DNA of 64,000 bases from JAEUWI01 sp942492815 (GTDB lineage Bacteria; Hydrogenedentota; Hydrogenedentia; Hydrogenedentales; JAEUWI01): the NCBI GenBank assembly GCA_942492815.1, contig OW818658.1, positions 7,812,001-7,876,000 of the forward strand, given 5' to 3'. The position numbers and the translations under genes were made by a program. Within the stretch, counting starts at the first letter, position 1. Every line of letters starts with the position of its first letter. The notes under the pieces are model-generated. The model was not told where the DNA came from. It saw nothing but the letters and a program-made list of their open reading frames with translations, and ran no database searches. Positions 1 through 8,836 of the stretch are shown piece after piece.

Positions 1-1155
1 CTTCAGGAGGGAAGGGTCGCCCTGGCAACGGGGCAGGGGCTGCGCGTCCAGCACCATAGACTCGCCCACCGAGACGGTCTCCCACGCGGACGCGATCACG
101 GCATCCAGATCGCAGGGTTCCAGCATGACCGGTTTTCGGCTGAGTCGAGAGAAATCGAGGAGCCGGTCGATCAGGTGCTGCATCTCGGCGACGCCACGGG
201 AGATCATGGTGCAATAGTAGCGCCCGGAGTCGCCCAGGCTGTCGCCGGCCTCTTCCTCCAGCATGCGGGCGAAAGAGCGGAGGAAGCGAAGGGGCGAGCG
301 AAGATCGTGGGCGATGGTGTAGTTGAAGGCCTCCAGCTCCTGGAGGGTGTCCTGCAATTCGGCGGTACGCTCTTCGACGCGCTGTTCCAGCGCCCGGTTA
401 AGATCCCGCACCGTGTCCGTCGCGATCATTTCCTCGGTATTGTCCCAGGCCACGAACACGGCATGCTGCACGTCGCCCCCCTTGTCTCGGTAGGGCGAGT
501 AAACCATGTCCAGATGCCTGCGGGCACCGGAGGGTAAGGTAAGCCAGCGCTGGACGTGTACTTCCTCGCCGCGGAAGCAGCGGTCGAGGCAGGGTTCCAC
601 CATGGATTCGTAGAGGGCATTGCCCCACACGGTCGGCGCGATGGTGCCATTCATCGCCTCCGGCTCCGTGTTGAAGAGGGCCGCGAAAGATTGGTTCACC
701 AGTTCGTAGGTGTAGCTTCGGTCCACCAGCGCCATAAACTGGCGCGAGGCGTCCACGAGCGTTTCATAGCGCTGCCACAGTTCGTGGGCCCCCATCTGCT
801 GGGTGATATCCCGGTGCATCCAGACCCGGTGCGCCCCTTCCTCGAAGACTTGCACCTCGTTCCAGGCGGGAAACTCATCCCCCCGCTCATAGCGCACCCG
901 GAGCGGCTGCTCGATGTTGCCCGAGGCCAGGGCGCGCCGGATCGCAGTCAACATTTCCAAGCCGATGTGGCGCTCCTGGAGGAAGGGGTGAGCGGTGCCG
1001 GGCAGTTGTTCGGGGTCCATGCCCATCATCGACGCGAAAGCGTCATTGGCATAGATGATCGCGCCATCGCGGGTGACCGCAATCCCCACGCTCAATCGCG
1101 ACAGAATACGAACCCCCAGGGATTCCAGCAATTGTTCCGTGGGGTGATCCAGCAC
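1..1155 (-). CDS. PAS-domain sensor histidine kinase (3' end outside window)
   Basis: Leftward gene cut by the left edge, so the ATPase domain is not seen. From the GTG at 1155 the translation reads VLDHPTEQLLESLG, then a PAS fold (IAVTRDGAIIYANDAFASMM, residues ~20-120), then a second PAS segment (~130-260), a short coiled region with QRVEERTAEL, and a HisKA H-box NYTIAHDLRSPLRFLR whose His is residue ~283. HDLRSPL is the phospho-acceptor signature of the family. The protein is probably cytoplasmic, since no membrane segment is visible before the first PAS. GTG 1155 is the only possible start because an in-frame stop lies 15 nt upstream; AAAGGA sits about 8 nt before it. It begins 4 nt after the stop of the SGNH hydrolase gene, so the two are probably translationally coupled. 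Signal and partner regulator are unknown. Confidence 0.85.
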   Translation of the reverse strand, partial: MLDHPTEQLLESLGVRILSRLSVGIAVTRDGAIIYANDAFASMMGMDPEQLPGTAHPFLQERHIGLEMLTAIRRALASGNIEQPLRVRYERGDEFPAWNEVQVFEEGAHRVWMHRDITQQMGAHELWQRYETLVDASRQFMALVDRSYTYELVNQSFAALFNTEPEAMNGTIAPTVWGNALYESMVEPCLDRCFRGEEVHVQRWLTLPSGARRHLDMVYSPYRDKGGDVQHAVFVAWDNTEEMIATDTVRDLNRALEQRVEERTAELQDTLQELEAFNYTIAHDLRSPLRFLRSFARMLEEEAGDSLGDSGRYYCTMISRGVAEMQHLIDRLLDFSRLSRKPVMLEPCDLDAVIASAWETVSVGESMVLDAQPLPRCQGDPSLLK

Positions 1156-1159
1156 GAGG

Positions 1160-2302
1160 CTATCCTTTCAGCGATTCCGGGAAGAGGGCGAGCAGCACCT
1201 GCGCATAGACGCGATATCCGAAATCGTTGGGGTGGTTCACGCCGTTGCCGGCGATATCCACGAAGCGCTTGTGGGCCAGAAAAACGGACCAGAACGAGGT
1301 GAGATCGGCCACCGCCACGCCGGGCCCGCGCAGGGCCGTGAGGGCATCGCGGTACTGGGGATAGAGGTCCGGGGCGGCGTGCTTCCAGTCCGCATTGCCC
1401 AGCATGGGGGAGATCACGATAAAGGAGGTCGCGGGATGGCCCGCCTTGATGCCGTCCATGATGCGCTGGATATTCGCGGTGAAATCGGCCGGGGAAAAGC
1501 GCCCGGAGGCGTCGTTCATACCGAAGGCGATGATGACCAGATCGGGCTTCTTTTCGGCCACCAGCGGGGCCTGTTCGATGCCCCAGGGGGCCCCCATGCC
1601 GCTGACGGAAAAGTTGGTAAACTGGATAGGGCTGCCGAATCGCGCCGTGAGCCCCTGGACGAACAGATCGCCATAAGCGGGCTGGTGAGGCGCTACGCCC
1701 GCCACGCCGCTGGCATTGAGGCCGAAGGAAATGCTGTCGCCCAGCAGGCAGACCGTGAGGGGCTCTCCTGCGGCAAGTTTGCGATTGAGCTCGGCGAGGT
1801 TGTCCCCGGCAGGCTCGGGGACGGGCCCGCCCAGTTTGGTCCAGGCCTTCTTCTTGTGCTCGTAGGTCACTTCCACTTGCAGATCGTGAAAGAGGTGCTC
1901 ATTCTCGAAGAAAATGTCCCGCGTGCCGTCCCGGTACAACTGCCCAGACTTGCCCACGGGTGGCTCGTAATCCGCGCGCGTCGTAAAGGGGATGCGCGAG
2001 TATTTGGTCAGGGTGAGTCGTCGTGCGGCTTTGTCCACGGTATAGTCCCGGCCCTCTTCATAGGTCGTTCCCGTGGCGGTATGGACCACGGAGAGAATCT
2101 TTTTGGGCGTGAAAAGGAGGGTAGAGGTCGGGGCCGCGCCGGGACTCTCTTCGAGGAAGAAGCAACTTTCGCCGTACATCGTCGTCCCTTCCCAGAAGGG
2201 CTTCAGATGCCAGCGGCTGATGGCGTCGGCGTCTGCATGAGCGGTGAGCGTGGTGAGGGTGACGGCGGCGGTCAATGCCGCGTTAAATGCAAATCGATAC
2301 AT
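1160..2302 (-). CDS. Secreted SGNH/GDSL-type hydrolase
   Basis: 380 residues. The N-terminus (MYRFAFNAALTAAVTLTTLTAHA) is a signal peptide, so the enzyme is exported. SGNH blocks are visible in the second half: block I LLGDSISFG (nucleophile Ser), block III FGMNDASG (Gly-x-Asn-Asp) and block V NGVNHPNDFGYR with the catalytic His. The usual Asp three residues before the His appears to be Gly, a small departure. The first ~150 residues look like a beta-rich accessory domain. SGNH enzymes deacetylate or de-esterify carbohydrates or lipids; the substrate cannot be told here. The gene precedes the PAS kinase with a 4-nt gap. The start ATG gives a clean signal peptide. Confidence 0.85.
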   Translation of the reverse strand: MYRFAFNAALTAAVTLTTLTAHADADAISRWHLKPFWEGTTMYGESCFFLEESPGAAPTSTLLFTPKKILSVVHTATGTTYEEGRDYTVDKAARRLTLTKYSRIPFTTRADYEPPVGKSGQLYRDGTRDIFFENEHLFHDLQVEVTYEHKKKAWTKLGGPVPEPAGDNLAELNRKLAAGEPLTVCLLGDSISFGLNASGVAGVAPHQPAYGDLFVQGLTARFGSPIQFTNFSVSGMGAPWGIEQAPLVAEKKPDLVIIAFGMNDASGRFSPADFTANIQRIMDGIKAGHPATSFIVISPMLGNADWKHAAPDLYPQYRDALTALRGPGVAVADLTSFWSVFLAHKRFVDIAGNGVNHPNDFGYRVYAQVLLALFPESLKG

Positions 2303-2385
2303 CGATGGTGCTCCGTGAAGGCTGCTTTGAATCGTGACTCAGATCTACGATTGTGATCTATTTGCGGCGGTCGGGGCAAGGGAAA

Positions 2386-2462
2386 GAGAATTATGAATTA
2401 TGAATTGCGAACTGAGATGTGGAACCTGTGTCGTAATTCGCAATTCATAATTCTCAATTCTC
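2386..2462. repeat. AT-rich 7-bp-repeat palindrome
   Basis: Left arm is built from GAATTAT/GAATTGC heptads; the right arm is its near reverse complement (GCAATTC, ATAATTC, TCAATTC). The arms pair over ~25 bp around a short loop (GGAACC). It lies 1 nt from the stop of the leftward membrane-protein gene and ~85 nt upstream of the SGNH start, where it could act as a transcript-end hairpin. It is far more AT-rich than its surroundings. Confidence 0.75.
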
Positions 2463-2463
2463 C

Positions 2464-4626
2464 TCACCGGCTCAGCGTCTGGTATTTTCTCAGACTCTTC
2501 CAAGTCGGGGGGACGACCGCGTTCAGGAGGATGGCTTCGTTGCCGAGGTCGTTGATGCGGAAGGCGCCCTTGAATCGCCCTGCCTCCGATGTGGGCACGG
2601 AGAACCCGGTGAATCGAGTCTCCGGGCCATAGTAGACGGGATAGTAAATTCGTGTGGGGCCCGAAGTCCCTGGCGGCGCGGGGGGGACTGTCATGGTGCG
2701 GTCGAATTGAAAGTTGGGATGGACCGCCTCGTAGGTGAAACTTACCGGGACGGCCTGGGAGCCGGGGAGGAATTCGAGGACGAGGACCTCGGTGTGCATG
2801 GGGAGTCTCGGGGGGGCGTCCGGGCTTTTCACGGCGTCGCCAAAGCCGGGGATGGCGTAGCGGGTTGCGCCATCACGCTCCTCGCGCTGCGTGATGAGCA
2901 GGGTGCGATTTTCGCTTTCGTAGCGCTCGATTAGGTGACTTACCTGGCCGGATTGCCACCATCGCGCGCCGAGCAGGGGTAGCCCGAGGAGGGTCAATGA
3001 GATCACGGCGAAGGCCATGCCGCGAAGGAGCACAGGCTTCGACGCGGTGACACATTGACGCCACCGGAATGACCTCCGGTGCTTCCACGCGCCCAGGGCG
3101 GTCCAGACCAGCCACTGGAGGAGGATGCCAGCGGCGAAGAGCGCAATGATCTCCATGTGGAATGCGTGGCGCTCGCTGAAGCGCAAGGCGGGATAACCGG
3201 CGAGCAACAGGATGGAGCACATGAAGGCCATACCAAGGCGGGGATTCGCTGCCGCAATGCACAGGAGCATGAGGGCGATGTGGTAGCGACCGCCGCCGGG
3301 CAGGGTCTCCAGCGCCCAGCGCCGCAGTTGCCACAGGCGTGCCAGAAATTGATTGGTGATGCCCCGGGGCGTGGCGTCCGCCGTGCTGATCTGGAGTTCA
3401 TCGGCGGTGCGCAGCACGGAAGCATAGCCGCGAATGATGAGGTCCGCGGGGAAGGTTGTCACCATCTCGCGGAAATAGGCCTTACCTGCGGCATCGTAAT
3501 CCGGGGAGTAGTGGCGAAAGATTTCCGTGCGCCCCGTGGTGCGGTGGGCATAGCCCATGAGAATCGCGCGGACGTATTCGTCGAGAAAGGGATCGCCGAA
3601 ATCGTAGAGGGGCGCCTCCACACCGAGGCGCTGATCGCAGTACTTCGTGAAGCCGATGATCGTGTCGTGGGTCGCATTGTTGACGCGAGACAGGACCTGG
3701 AAGATAGGCCAGCCGAGGATGGCGAAGGCACCGATGAAGACGGCGATGGTGGTGCCGCGCTTCCACCAGGTCTGCTTGAGGTTGCCGGGAGAGAAGAGGG
3801 CCACGAGCCCGCAGAAGAGGGCGGCGGCGATCGAGACATCCTGACGGAAGCCCAGTCCCAGGCCCCCGAGTAGCCCAACTGTCGCCGCAAGGGGCAACTG
3901 GACGCGCAGGGGCAGGGGGCGCTTTATAATCCAGCCCGCAGCGAGGATGATCGCAAAGAAGAAAGGCGCCTTACTGTAGTCCCGCAACTGGGGCAACTGC
4001 TGGAGATGGACCGGCGAGGTCATGAGGAGGACGGTGAAGAGCGTGGCGAAGCGCGGCCCCATGCCCAGGCGGAATAGGCCGTAGCCCATGGCGTTGGTGG
4101 CGCCGTAGAGCAGGGCGTAGAGGGGGGTGAGCGATTGCCACGCCACGCCGAAGAGGGTGAACATGAGGGCCACGCTCAGGATGAGATAACGATGAAAACG
4201 CTGCCACTGGGTCCAGCCGGGGAACTGCTGGAGGGGATGGAAGGCCTGGATCTCGTCATAGCTCATGCCCGAGGTGTCCTGGGGGAGCAGGGTCACGTTG
4301 TCAGGGATATTTGCGCAATCGAAAGTGTCGATGCGGAGGTAGAGGAAATCCTCCAGCCCCGGCACTTCGGACATCATCGGGTTCGTGTAGCCGTGACCGC
4401 AGGCCGACATGACGGCGGGGCCGAAGACCTGCTGCCAGAACTCCGGCGGGCCGCCCCAGGTGCTCACATAGATCGCGCCGATGACAAAGGCGGTGAAAAA
4501 CAGGCCCGCAACGCGCAGGAACTCACGCCCCGCAACGCGCCAGCCACGGCGAAGGGCCCGCAACACGCGGGAATCCGCTGGCTGCGAGTCAGTCGTAAAG
4601 GCAGGTTGTTCGCTATGCTCGGTCAT
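2464..4626 (-). CDS. Large polytopic membrane protein, function unknown
   Basis: 720 residues. After a soluble ~30-residue start, a first membrane helix (FLRVAGLFFTAFVIGAIYV) is followed by a ~100-residue exported loop (GGPPEFWQQVFGPAVMSACGHG...), then about nine further hydrophobic segments up to residue ~580, and a soluble C-terminal domain of ~140 residues. The plan of one helix, a large loop, many helices and a C-terminal periplasmic domain resembles GT-C membrane glycosyltransferases, but no convincing catalytic Asp motif was identified, so no enzyme is assigned. It is transcribed divergently from a second large membrane protein at 4773. A TGCTATAGT extended -10 lies only 8 nt from the ATG and no Shine-Dalgarno is present, which predicts a leaderless message. 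Confidence 0.75.
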   Translation of the reverse strand: MTEHSEQPAFTTDSQPADSRVLRALRRGWRVAGREFLRVAGLFFTAFVIGAIYVSTWGGPPEFWQQVFGPAVMSACGHGYTNPMMSEVPGLEDFLYLRIDTFDCANIPDNVTLLPQDTSGMSYDEIQAFHPLQQFPGWTQWQRFHRYLILSVALMFTLFGVAWQSLTPLYALLYGATNAMGYGLFRLGMGPRFATLFTVLLMTSPVHLQQLPQLRDYSKAPFFFAIILAAGWIIKRPLPLRVQLPLAATVGLLGGLGLGFRQDVSIAAALFCGLVALFSPGNLKQTWWKRGTTIAVFIGAFAILGWPIFQVLSRVNNATHDTIIGFTKYCDQRLGVEAPLYDFGDPFLDEYVRAILMGYAHRTTGRTEIFRHYSPDYDAAGKAYFREMVTTFPADLIIRGYASVLRTADELQISTADATPRGITNQFLARLWQLRRWALETLPGGGRYHIALMLLCIAAANPRLGMAFMCSILLLAGYPALRFSERHAFHMEIIALFAAGILLQWLVWTALGAWKHRRSFRWRQCVTASKPVLLRGMAFAVISLTLLGLPLLGARWWQSGQVSHLIERYESENRTLLITQREERDGATRYAIPGFGDAVKSPDAPPRLPMHTEVLVLEFLPGSQAVPVSFTYEAVHPNFQFDRTMTVPPAPPGTSGPTRIYYPVYYGPETRFTGFSVPTSEAGRFKGAFRINDLGNEAILLNAVVPPTWKSLRKYQTLSR

Positions 4627-4634
4627 TGCGAGAA

Positions 4635-4640
4635 ACTATA
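4635..4640 (-). promoter_or_regulatory. -10 box of leftward gene at 4626 (leaderless)
   Basis: Reading leftward, TGC-TATAGT is an extended -10; its end is 8 nt from the ATG. The adjacent heptad array (TTGTCCA, TTGTCAA units) offers several -35-like hexamers (TTGTTC, TTGTCA). Promoter activity is inferred. Confidence 0.5.
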
Positions 4641-4646
4641 GCAGCA

Positions 4647-4759
4647 GGCAATGGACAATGAACAATTGACAATGGACAATGAGGCAGAAGCGCAAGCGCA
4701 GGCAAGCTGCCAGGATTCGGCTGTCGTTGTCAATTGTCAATTGTCCATTGTCCATTGCC
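4647..4759. repeat. Inverted 7-bp-repeat arrays between divergent genes
   Basis: Left arm 4647-4683 is five heptads of the form ACAATGG/ACAATTG; right arm 4723-4759 is the reverse complement (TTGTCAA, TTGTCCA). The arms match at almost every position over ~35 bp with a ~40-bp centre. Each arm abuts the -10 box of one of the two divergent genes, giving a mirror-symmetric promoter region. Confidence 0.85.
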
Positions 4760-4764
4760 ATAAT
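4759..4764 (+). promoter_or_regulatory. -10 box of rightward gene at 4773 (leaderless)
   Basis: CATAAT followed by ACCGCCCC and the ATG, an 8-nt gap. TTGTCA in the heptad array lies 19 nt upstream as a possible -35. No Shine-Dalgarno is present between the -10 and the start. Confidence 0.45.
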
Positions 4765-4772
4765 ACCGCCCC

Positions 4773-6674
4773 ATGACCGACACCTACCTCCAGATTCGCG
4801 AGAAGCGCTGCCTTTGCGTGGGCGCCTTGTTCTGGGTTGTCTTCTCGGTCGTGGCCGTGGCGCTGCGCGGGGTGCGCTGGGAGGAAACCTGGGAGCATGC
4901 GCTGGTGATCACGGGTGCGGTGTCCTATCCCGAGGGGCATCCCTTCTTCATCTACTGCCGCAATGTGTTCAGTGGTCAGAGTTATCTTTCCGCGCTGATG
5001 CTGAGCCTGTGGGACTCGCCGTTGCTCATCAACGGCCTGCGCAATGTGCTCCAGCTCAGTTTCTGCACCGTGCCGGTCTACCTGCTCGGCATGCGCTTCA
5101 GCGGCAGCGCCTGGGGCGGACATCTGGCCACGGTGCTGGTCTTGCTCGGGATTCATCGCGGCTTTCAGAGCTACTACCCCATCGAAAGCTGGCCCCATTT
5201 CTTTGCCACGGGCCAGATTGGCGCGGGCTACGCCCTGCTGGTATTCGCGCTGTTGCTCATGAACGGCTGGCGGGGTGTCTGGTTTCTGCTGGGCCTCATG
5301 CCCATGGTCCACGTGGGCCAGTGGCCCGTGATCGGGCTCTTCGCGGGACTCCAGTGGCTGTGGCTGCTGCGGCGTGGCGAACGGTCCCGCGTCCGACAGG
5401 CGGCTCATTGGTTTGCCCTGGGGATGGCGCCCTGCGTCCTGTTCTTCCTCGTGCAGCGTATGTTTCATGTTGCCATGCCGATCAGCGGCGCCTGGTTTGC
5501 GGAGGGCGACGTACGCGCCATCTGGTCGGCTTATACCGGGCTGCATGATTTGCACCGGGCGGTGCCGCGCGACTCTTTTCTGAAAAGTGTGCTGGCGGCG
5601 GGCGCCGTACTGCTGGTGGCTGGCCTCGCCGGAATGCGTCCCAGTATGGAAGTCGCGCCGCGCAGAAACCTGCTCAAGACCTTCGGTTTTGCCCTGTTGC
5701 TCAGCGGGTTGGTCGCTTCGATCTGGTTGCTCCATCAAGTCCTGGGCAGTCGAGCGCCCTTCGTCCTGATTGGGTGGATGCCCTATCGGCTCATGAATCA
5801 CCTCGCGATTCTCCTCGTCCCGTTGGTGGTCGGTGTGCTGTGGCGCGCCCGTGGCGGTGGAAGGGGCCTCCTCGCGCTGGTGCTGCTCTATGCCCTGCTC
5901 CTACCAGTCTGGCGCGCTCTGGTCTCCCCGGATCTGTTCGCTCGTTATGCGGGCAATCTGGAGGGACTGATCTTCGCTTTATGCGGCGGCGCGATTGCGT
6001 CCGCTGTCGCCGCGCGGGATAGAAAAATAATCGTGTGGGGCTCGCTGAGTCTTCCCGCAGCGCAGGCTTTGCTGCTGACGATCGTCGCGGCATTCTTGCA
6101 GAACTTCTATCCCTTTGCGCTGGCCGGTATGCTGGGTGGAGCGCTGATGTGGGGCGTCTGTGAGGGACTGGTGCGTCATTGGCCGCGTTTGGAACGGCCC
6201 TGGCTACACTGCGGCATGCTCGCCCTGGGCATCGCTCTTCTGGTGTCGCTGCTGGTGCGGGAGACGCGTCACCGGGAGCATCTACCCCTCCAGCCCATCC
6301 ACCAGCAAGTGGCGAACTGGCTGGATGAACACGGCGAGTCGGACGCCATGATCGTAACGCCTTACTGGGACGTGAACTGGCTCGGAAAGATTCGCCATCC
6401 GGTGCTGGCGGATTACCAGACGGCCCACCTCATGAGCTATGTGCCCGCGCTCGCGCCGACCTTGAAGACAATGCACGCCGAAGTCTTTGGCTTTGTCGTC
6501 GATGGTGAAACGGGCCCACCCCTGGCGGAATGGCCCGGACGCAGCGTCGAGGAATGGCGCCGATTGGGCGAGGCCTACGGCTTTCGCTATGTCTTGGCCC
6601 CTACGGAGATGGAATTGACGCTGGAGCGTGTGCTGGAGGGGCAGCCCTATGATTTGTATCGCGTGGGGCCGTGA
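4773..6674 (+). CDS. Large polytopic membrane protein, GT-C-like layout, function unknown
   Basis: 633 residues. A first helix (CVGALFWVVFSVVAVALRG) is followed by an exported loop containing RWEETWEHA and HPFFIYCRN, then about eleven hydrophobic segments to residue ~490, and a soluble tail of ~140 residues (VANWLDEHGESDAMIVTPYW...). The tail looks like the C-terminal periplasmic domain seen in lipid-linked sugar transferases, and the acidic residues in the first loop are where GT-C enzymes keep their catalytic Asp/Glu; both points are analogy only. Divergent from the 2464-4626 gene and similar in architecture but not visibly homologous in sequence. The stop is 4 nt before a cloverleaf-like repeat. 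Confidence 0.75.
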   Translation: MTDTYLQIREKRCLCVGALFWVVFSVVAVALRGVRWEETWEHALVITGAVSYPEGHPFFIYCRNVFSGQSYLSALMLSLWDSPLLINGLRNVLQLSFCTVPVYLLGMRFSGSAWGGHLATVLVLLGIHRGFQSYYPIESWPHFFATGQIGAGYALLVFALLLMNGWRGVWFLLGLMPMVHVGQWPVIGLFAGLQWLWLLRRGERSRVRQAAHWFALGMAPCVLFFLVQRMFHVAMPISGAWFAEGDVRAIWSAYTGLHDLHRAVPRDSFLKSVLAAGAVLLVAGLAGMRPSMEVAPRRNLLKTFGFALLLSGLVASIWLLHQVLGSRAPFVLIGWMPYRLMNHLAILLVPLVVGVLWRARGGGRGLLALVLLYALLLPVWRALVSPDLFARYAGNLEGLIFALCGGAIASAVAARDRKIIVWGSLSLPAAQALLLTIVAAFLQNFYPFALAGMLGGALMWGVCEGLVRHWPRLERPWLHCGMLALGIALLVSLLVRETRHREHLPLQPIHQQVANWLDEHGESDAMIVTPYWDVNWLGKIRHPVLADYQTAHLMSYVPALAPTLKTMHAEVFGFVVDGETGPPLAEWPGRSVEEWRRLGEAYGFRYVLAPTEMELTLERVLEGQPYDLYRVGP

Positions 6675-6678
6675 CGGT

Positions 6679-6761
6679 AGCGGGAGCACGGACTTTCCTG
6701 TCCGTGTTTTGCGTGCAACTCTGTTGCACGACACGCGGGTAAGAAAACCCGCGCTCCCGCT
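6679..6761. repeat. 83-nt cloverleaf-shaped palindromic repeat
   Basis: Outer stem AGCGGGAGC (6679-6687) pairs with GCTCCCGCT (6753-6761) and encloses three hairpins: CACGGAC/GTCCGTG (6687-6706), GTGCAAC/GTTGCAC (6713-6729) and CGCGGGT/ACCCGCG (6734-6753). All stems are perfect. The shape mimics a tRNA, but stem lengths and conserved tRNA bases do not fit, so it is best seen as a REP-like element. It starts 4 nt after a stop codon. Confidence 0.8.
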
Positions 6762-6866
6762 TTCCCGTTGAGGTGTGCATAATCGGGTGGCTGAGTGAAG
6801 CGCCCAAGCGCCTTGCGCTATACTACCGCCCCGCTTGCCCGCAGCCCTGAACCCCCGGATTACCCC

Positions 6867-7508
6867 ATGATACGCGCAGTACTCTTCGATCTCGACGGCA
6901 CCCTGATGGACTCCACCGACGCCATCGTGAACTCTTATTTCCACACCTTCGACACCATCGGCGAGGCCCGGCCCGAGCGCAGTGTCATCATCGGCACCAT
7001 CGGCGATCCCCTGCACAAGCAATTTCCCACCATGACCTCTCATGACGTGGACGAGTGTATCCGTATCTACCGCGCGTATTACGCCGAGCACAGTGCCGCG
7101 ATTACGACCTTGCTCCCCGGCGTGGAGGAGACCCTCGCGACGTTGGCCGAGCGAGGTGTAAAGCTGGGCTTCGTTACGTCCAAACGGCGCGAGGCGGCGG
7201 AGATGCTGCTGGAGCACCTGGGCGCGTTGCACTACATGGACGCGCGCATCGGCCCGCTGGAGGTGACGGAGCACAAGCCCCACCCCGAACCTGTGCAGAA
7301 AGCGATGGCCATCCTCGGCGTAACGCCGGAAGAAACGGTCTTCGTAGGCGACATGCACTTCGACGTGCTGGCGGGCCTTGCGGCGGGTGCCGTTACCCTG
7401 GCGGTCGCCACGGGTTACGAAACCCGCGCCCAGTTGGAAGCGCTGAACCCGGACGCGACCTACGACACGATGTACGAAGTGCGCGACCACATCCTCGGAC
7501 TGCTGTGA
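6867..7508 (+). CDS. HAD-superfamily phosphatase (phosphoglycolate phosphatase-like)
   Basis: 213 residues from the ATG at 6867. HAD motif I is FDLDGTLMDST (Asp8 nucleophile, Asp10), a helical cap follows (residues ~15-85), motif II is FVTSK, motif III Lys lies in EHKPHPEP and motif IV is FVGDMHFD. This is the classic C1-cap phosphoglycolate/pyrophosphatase type; the substrate cannot be named. An upstream in-frame start at 6795 would add 24 unrelated residues before the normally N-terminal motif I, so the inner start is preferred. The stop overlaps the GTG of the MFS permease by 4 nt (GTGA), indicating one operon. Confidence 0.85.
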   Translation: MIRAVLFDLDGTLMDSTDAIVNSYFHTFDTIGEARPERSVIIGTIGDPLHKQFPTMTSHDVDECIRIYRAYYAEHSAAITTLLPGVEETLATLAERGVKLGFVTSKRREAAEMLLEHLGALHYMDARIGPLEVTEHKPHPEPVQKAMAILGVTPEETVFVGDMHFDVLAGLAAGAVTLAVATGYETRAQLEALNPDATYDTMYEVRDHILGLL

Positions 7509-8803
7509 GCGATGCCGCGCCGATAGTGGCGAACGACGCCCTGACGCCCGAATCGCGCCGCACTTTCTGGCTCCTCGTGGGCAATGGCGCCATCGTCACC
7601 ATGGGCTCGGCCTTTTACAGCTTCGAGACGGTGATGGCGGGCCTCGCTTTCGAGCTCACGGGCTCCACCCTCCTCGTGGGACTGCTGGTGACCATGGCGA
7701 CGTCGGGCTGGTACTGGCCCCAGCTCATCGTGGGCAGCCGGATCCAGCATCTGCCCGAAAAGATGCCGACCTATCGACTTTCGGCCTTTCTTCGCGTGTC
7801 GGGTGTGTCGTGCATGATCGCGGCCACGTGGCTCCTGTCGGACCGGGGCGAAGTGCTCTACTGGGCGATTCTGGCCTGCACCACCCTCTTCGCCGTGGGG
7901 GGCGGCCTCTGCGTCATCCCCTTCATGGACATCCTGGCGAAGTCCATTCCCGTGGTACATCGCCCCATGCTGATGGCCTACCGGCAATCCATCGGCGGCG
8001 TGCTCGGGTGCGCCGCGGGTCTGGCCACGGTCTATATCCTTGGTGAACACAGTGGTCTGACCTTCCCCTACAACTACCTTACCCTGTTTGTCGTGGGTGG
8101 CGCGATCAATTCCGTGGCCTACTATTGCGTGGTCGCCATCCGCGAACCGGTGGAGGCCGTTAACCCGGAGCAGCAGACCTTCGGCGGCTTTATCGCCGGG
8201 GGCGTGCGCGTCTTTCGCGAAGATCGGGATTTTCGCTATTACTTCTACTTTCGCGCGTGCCTCAATCTCGCCTACATGAGCCAGAGCCTCCTCGTGCCCT
8301 TCGCCATGGCGCGATTCGATACGCCCCTCGCGGCCACGGGACTCTTCGCGGCGGGAATCGCGCTGACGGGCGGCGTCTTCAGCCTGCTCTGGGGGCGCAT
8401 CGCACGGCGCATCGGCGAGGTGGGCCTCTTCCCCATGGTGAGTCTTCTGGCCTTTGTGCCCTTCGGTTTTATGGCGGCGCTGGCCTTTCTGCCGGAAGGA
8501 AACGCCCTTGCGCAGATGCTCACGCCGCACTTTCACTGGATCGTGCTCGCGGTCTTCGCGTGCCTGACCGCCGCACGGCAGGGCATCGATATGGCGGGGA
8601 GTCTTTACCTCCTCGCCATGCCGCCCGCCACCCTGCGCCCGACCTACTTCGCCTTCATGAATTCCATAAGCGCGCCGCTCATGCTCAGTCCCATATTCGC
8701 GGGCTGGCTCGCGGGTTCGGCCTCCTTCTCCATCGCCTTCGCGCTGTCGGCGCTCGCGGCGTTGGGCATGGTGGCAGTGAGCTTGCGCCTACGCAAACGT
8801 TGA
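7505..8803 (+). CDS. MFS permease
   Basis: 432 residues starting at a GTG that overlaps the HAD stop. About twelve hydrophobic segments are visible; between the third and fourth lies a basic loop, and a long central loop (VAIREPVEAVNPEQQTF) separates the two six-helix halves, as expected for the major facilitator superfamily. The opening TFWLLVGNGAIVTMGSAFYS is an MFS first helix. The same frame stays open upstream through the HAD gene, but that part is simply the other frame of the phosphatase. Substrate unknown; the coupling with a sugar-phosphate-type phosphatase gives only a weak hint. Confidence 0.8.
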   Translation: MSDAAPIVANDALTPESRRTFWLLVGNGAIVTMGSAFYSFETVMAGLAFELTGSTLLVGLLVTMATSGWYWPQLIVGSRIQHLPEKMPTYRLSAFLRVSGVSCMIAATWLLSDRGEVLYWAILACTTLFAVGGGLCVIPFMDILAKSIPVVHRPMLMAYRQSIGGVLGCAAGLATVYILGEHSGLTFPYNYLTLFVVGGAINSVAYYCVVAIREPVEAVNPEQQTFGGFIAGGVRVFREDRDFRYYFYFRACLNLAYMSQSLLVPFAMARFDTPLAATGLFAAGIALTGGVFSLLWGRIARRIGEVGLFPMVSLLAFVPFGFMAALAFLPEGNALAQMLTPHFHWIVLAVFACLTAARQGIDMAGSLYLLAMPPATLRPTYFAFMNSISAPLMLSPIFAGWLAGSASFSIAFALSALAALGMVAVSLRLRKR

Positions 8804-8828
8804 ACAAATCGTCGCTGGCCTGTATGAT
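8800..8828 (+). promoter_or_regulatory. Sigma-70-type promoter of the ABC importer operon
   Basis: TTGAAC, 17-nt spacer, TATGAT, then 8 nt to the ATG at 8837. No Shine-Dalgarno lies in the gap, so the mRNA is predicted to start at or next to the start codon. The -35 overlaps the 3' end of the MFS gene. Confidence 0.6.
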
Positions 8829-8836
8829 CCTGTCCC

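Noticed and set aside
6679..6761. tRNA gene
   Set aside because: The cloverleaf has wrong arm lengths, no T-loop or anticodon conservation and no CCA-adjacent acceptor pattern.
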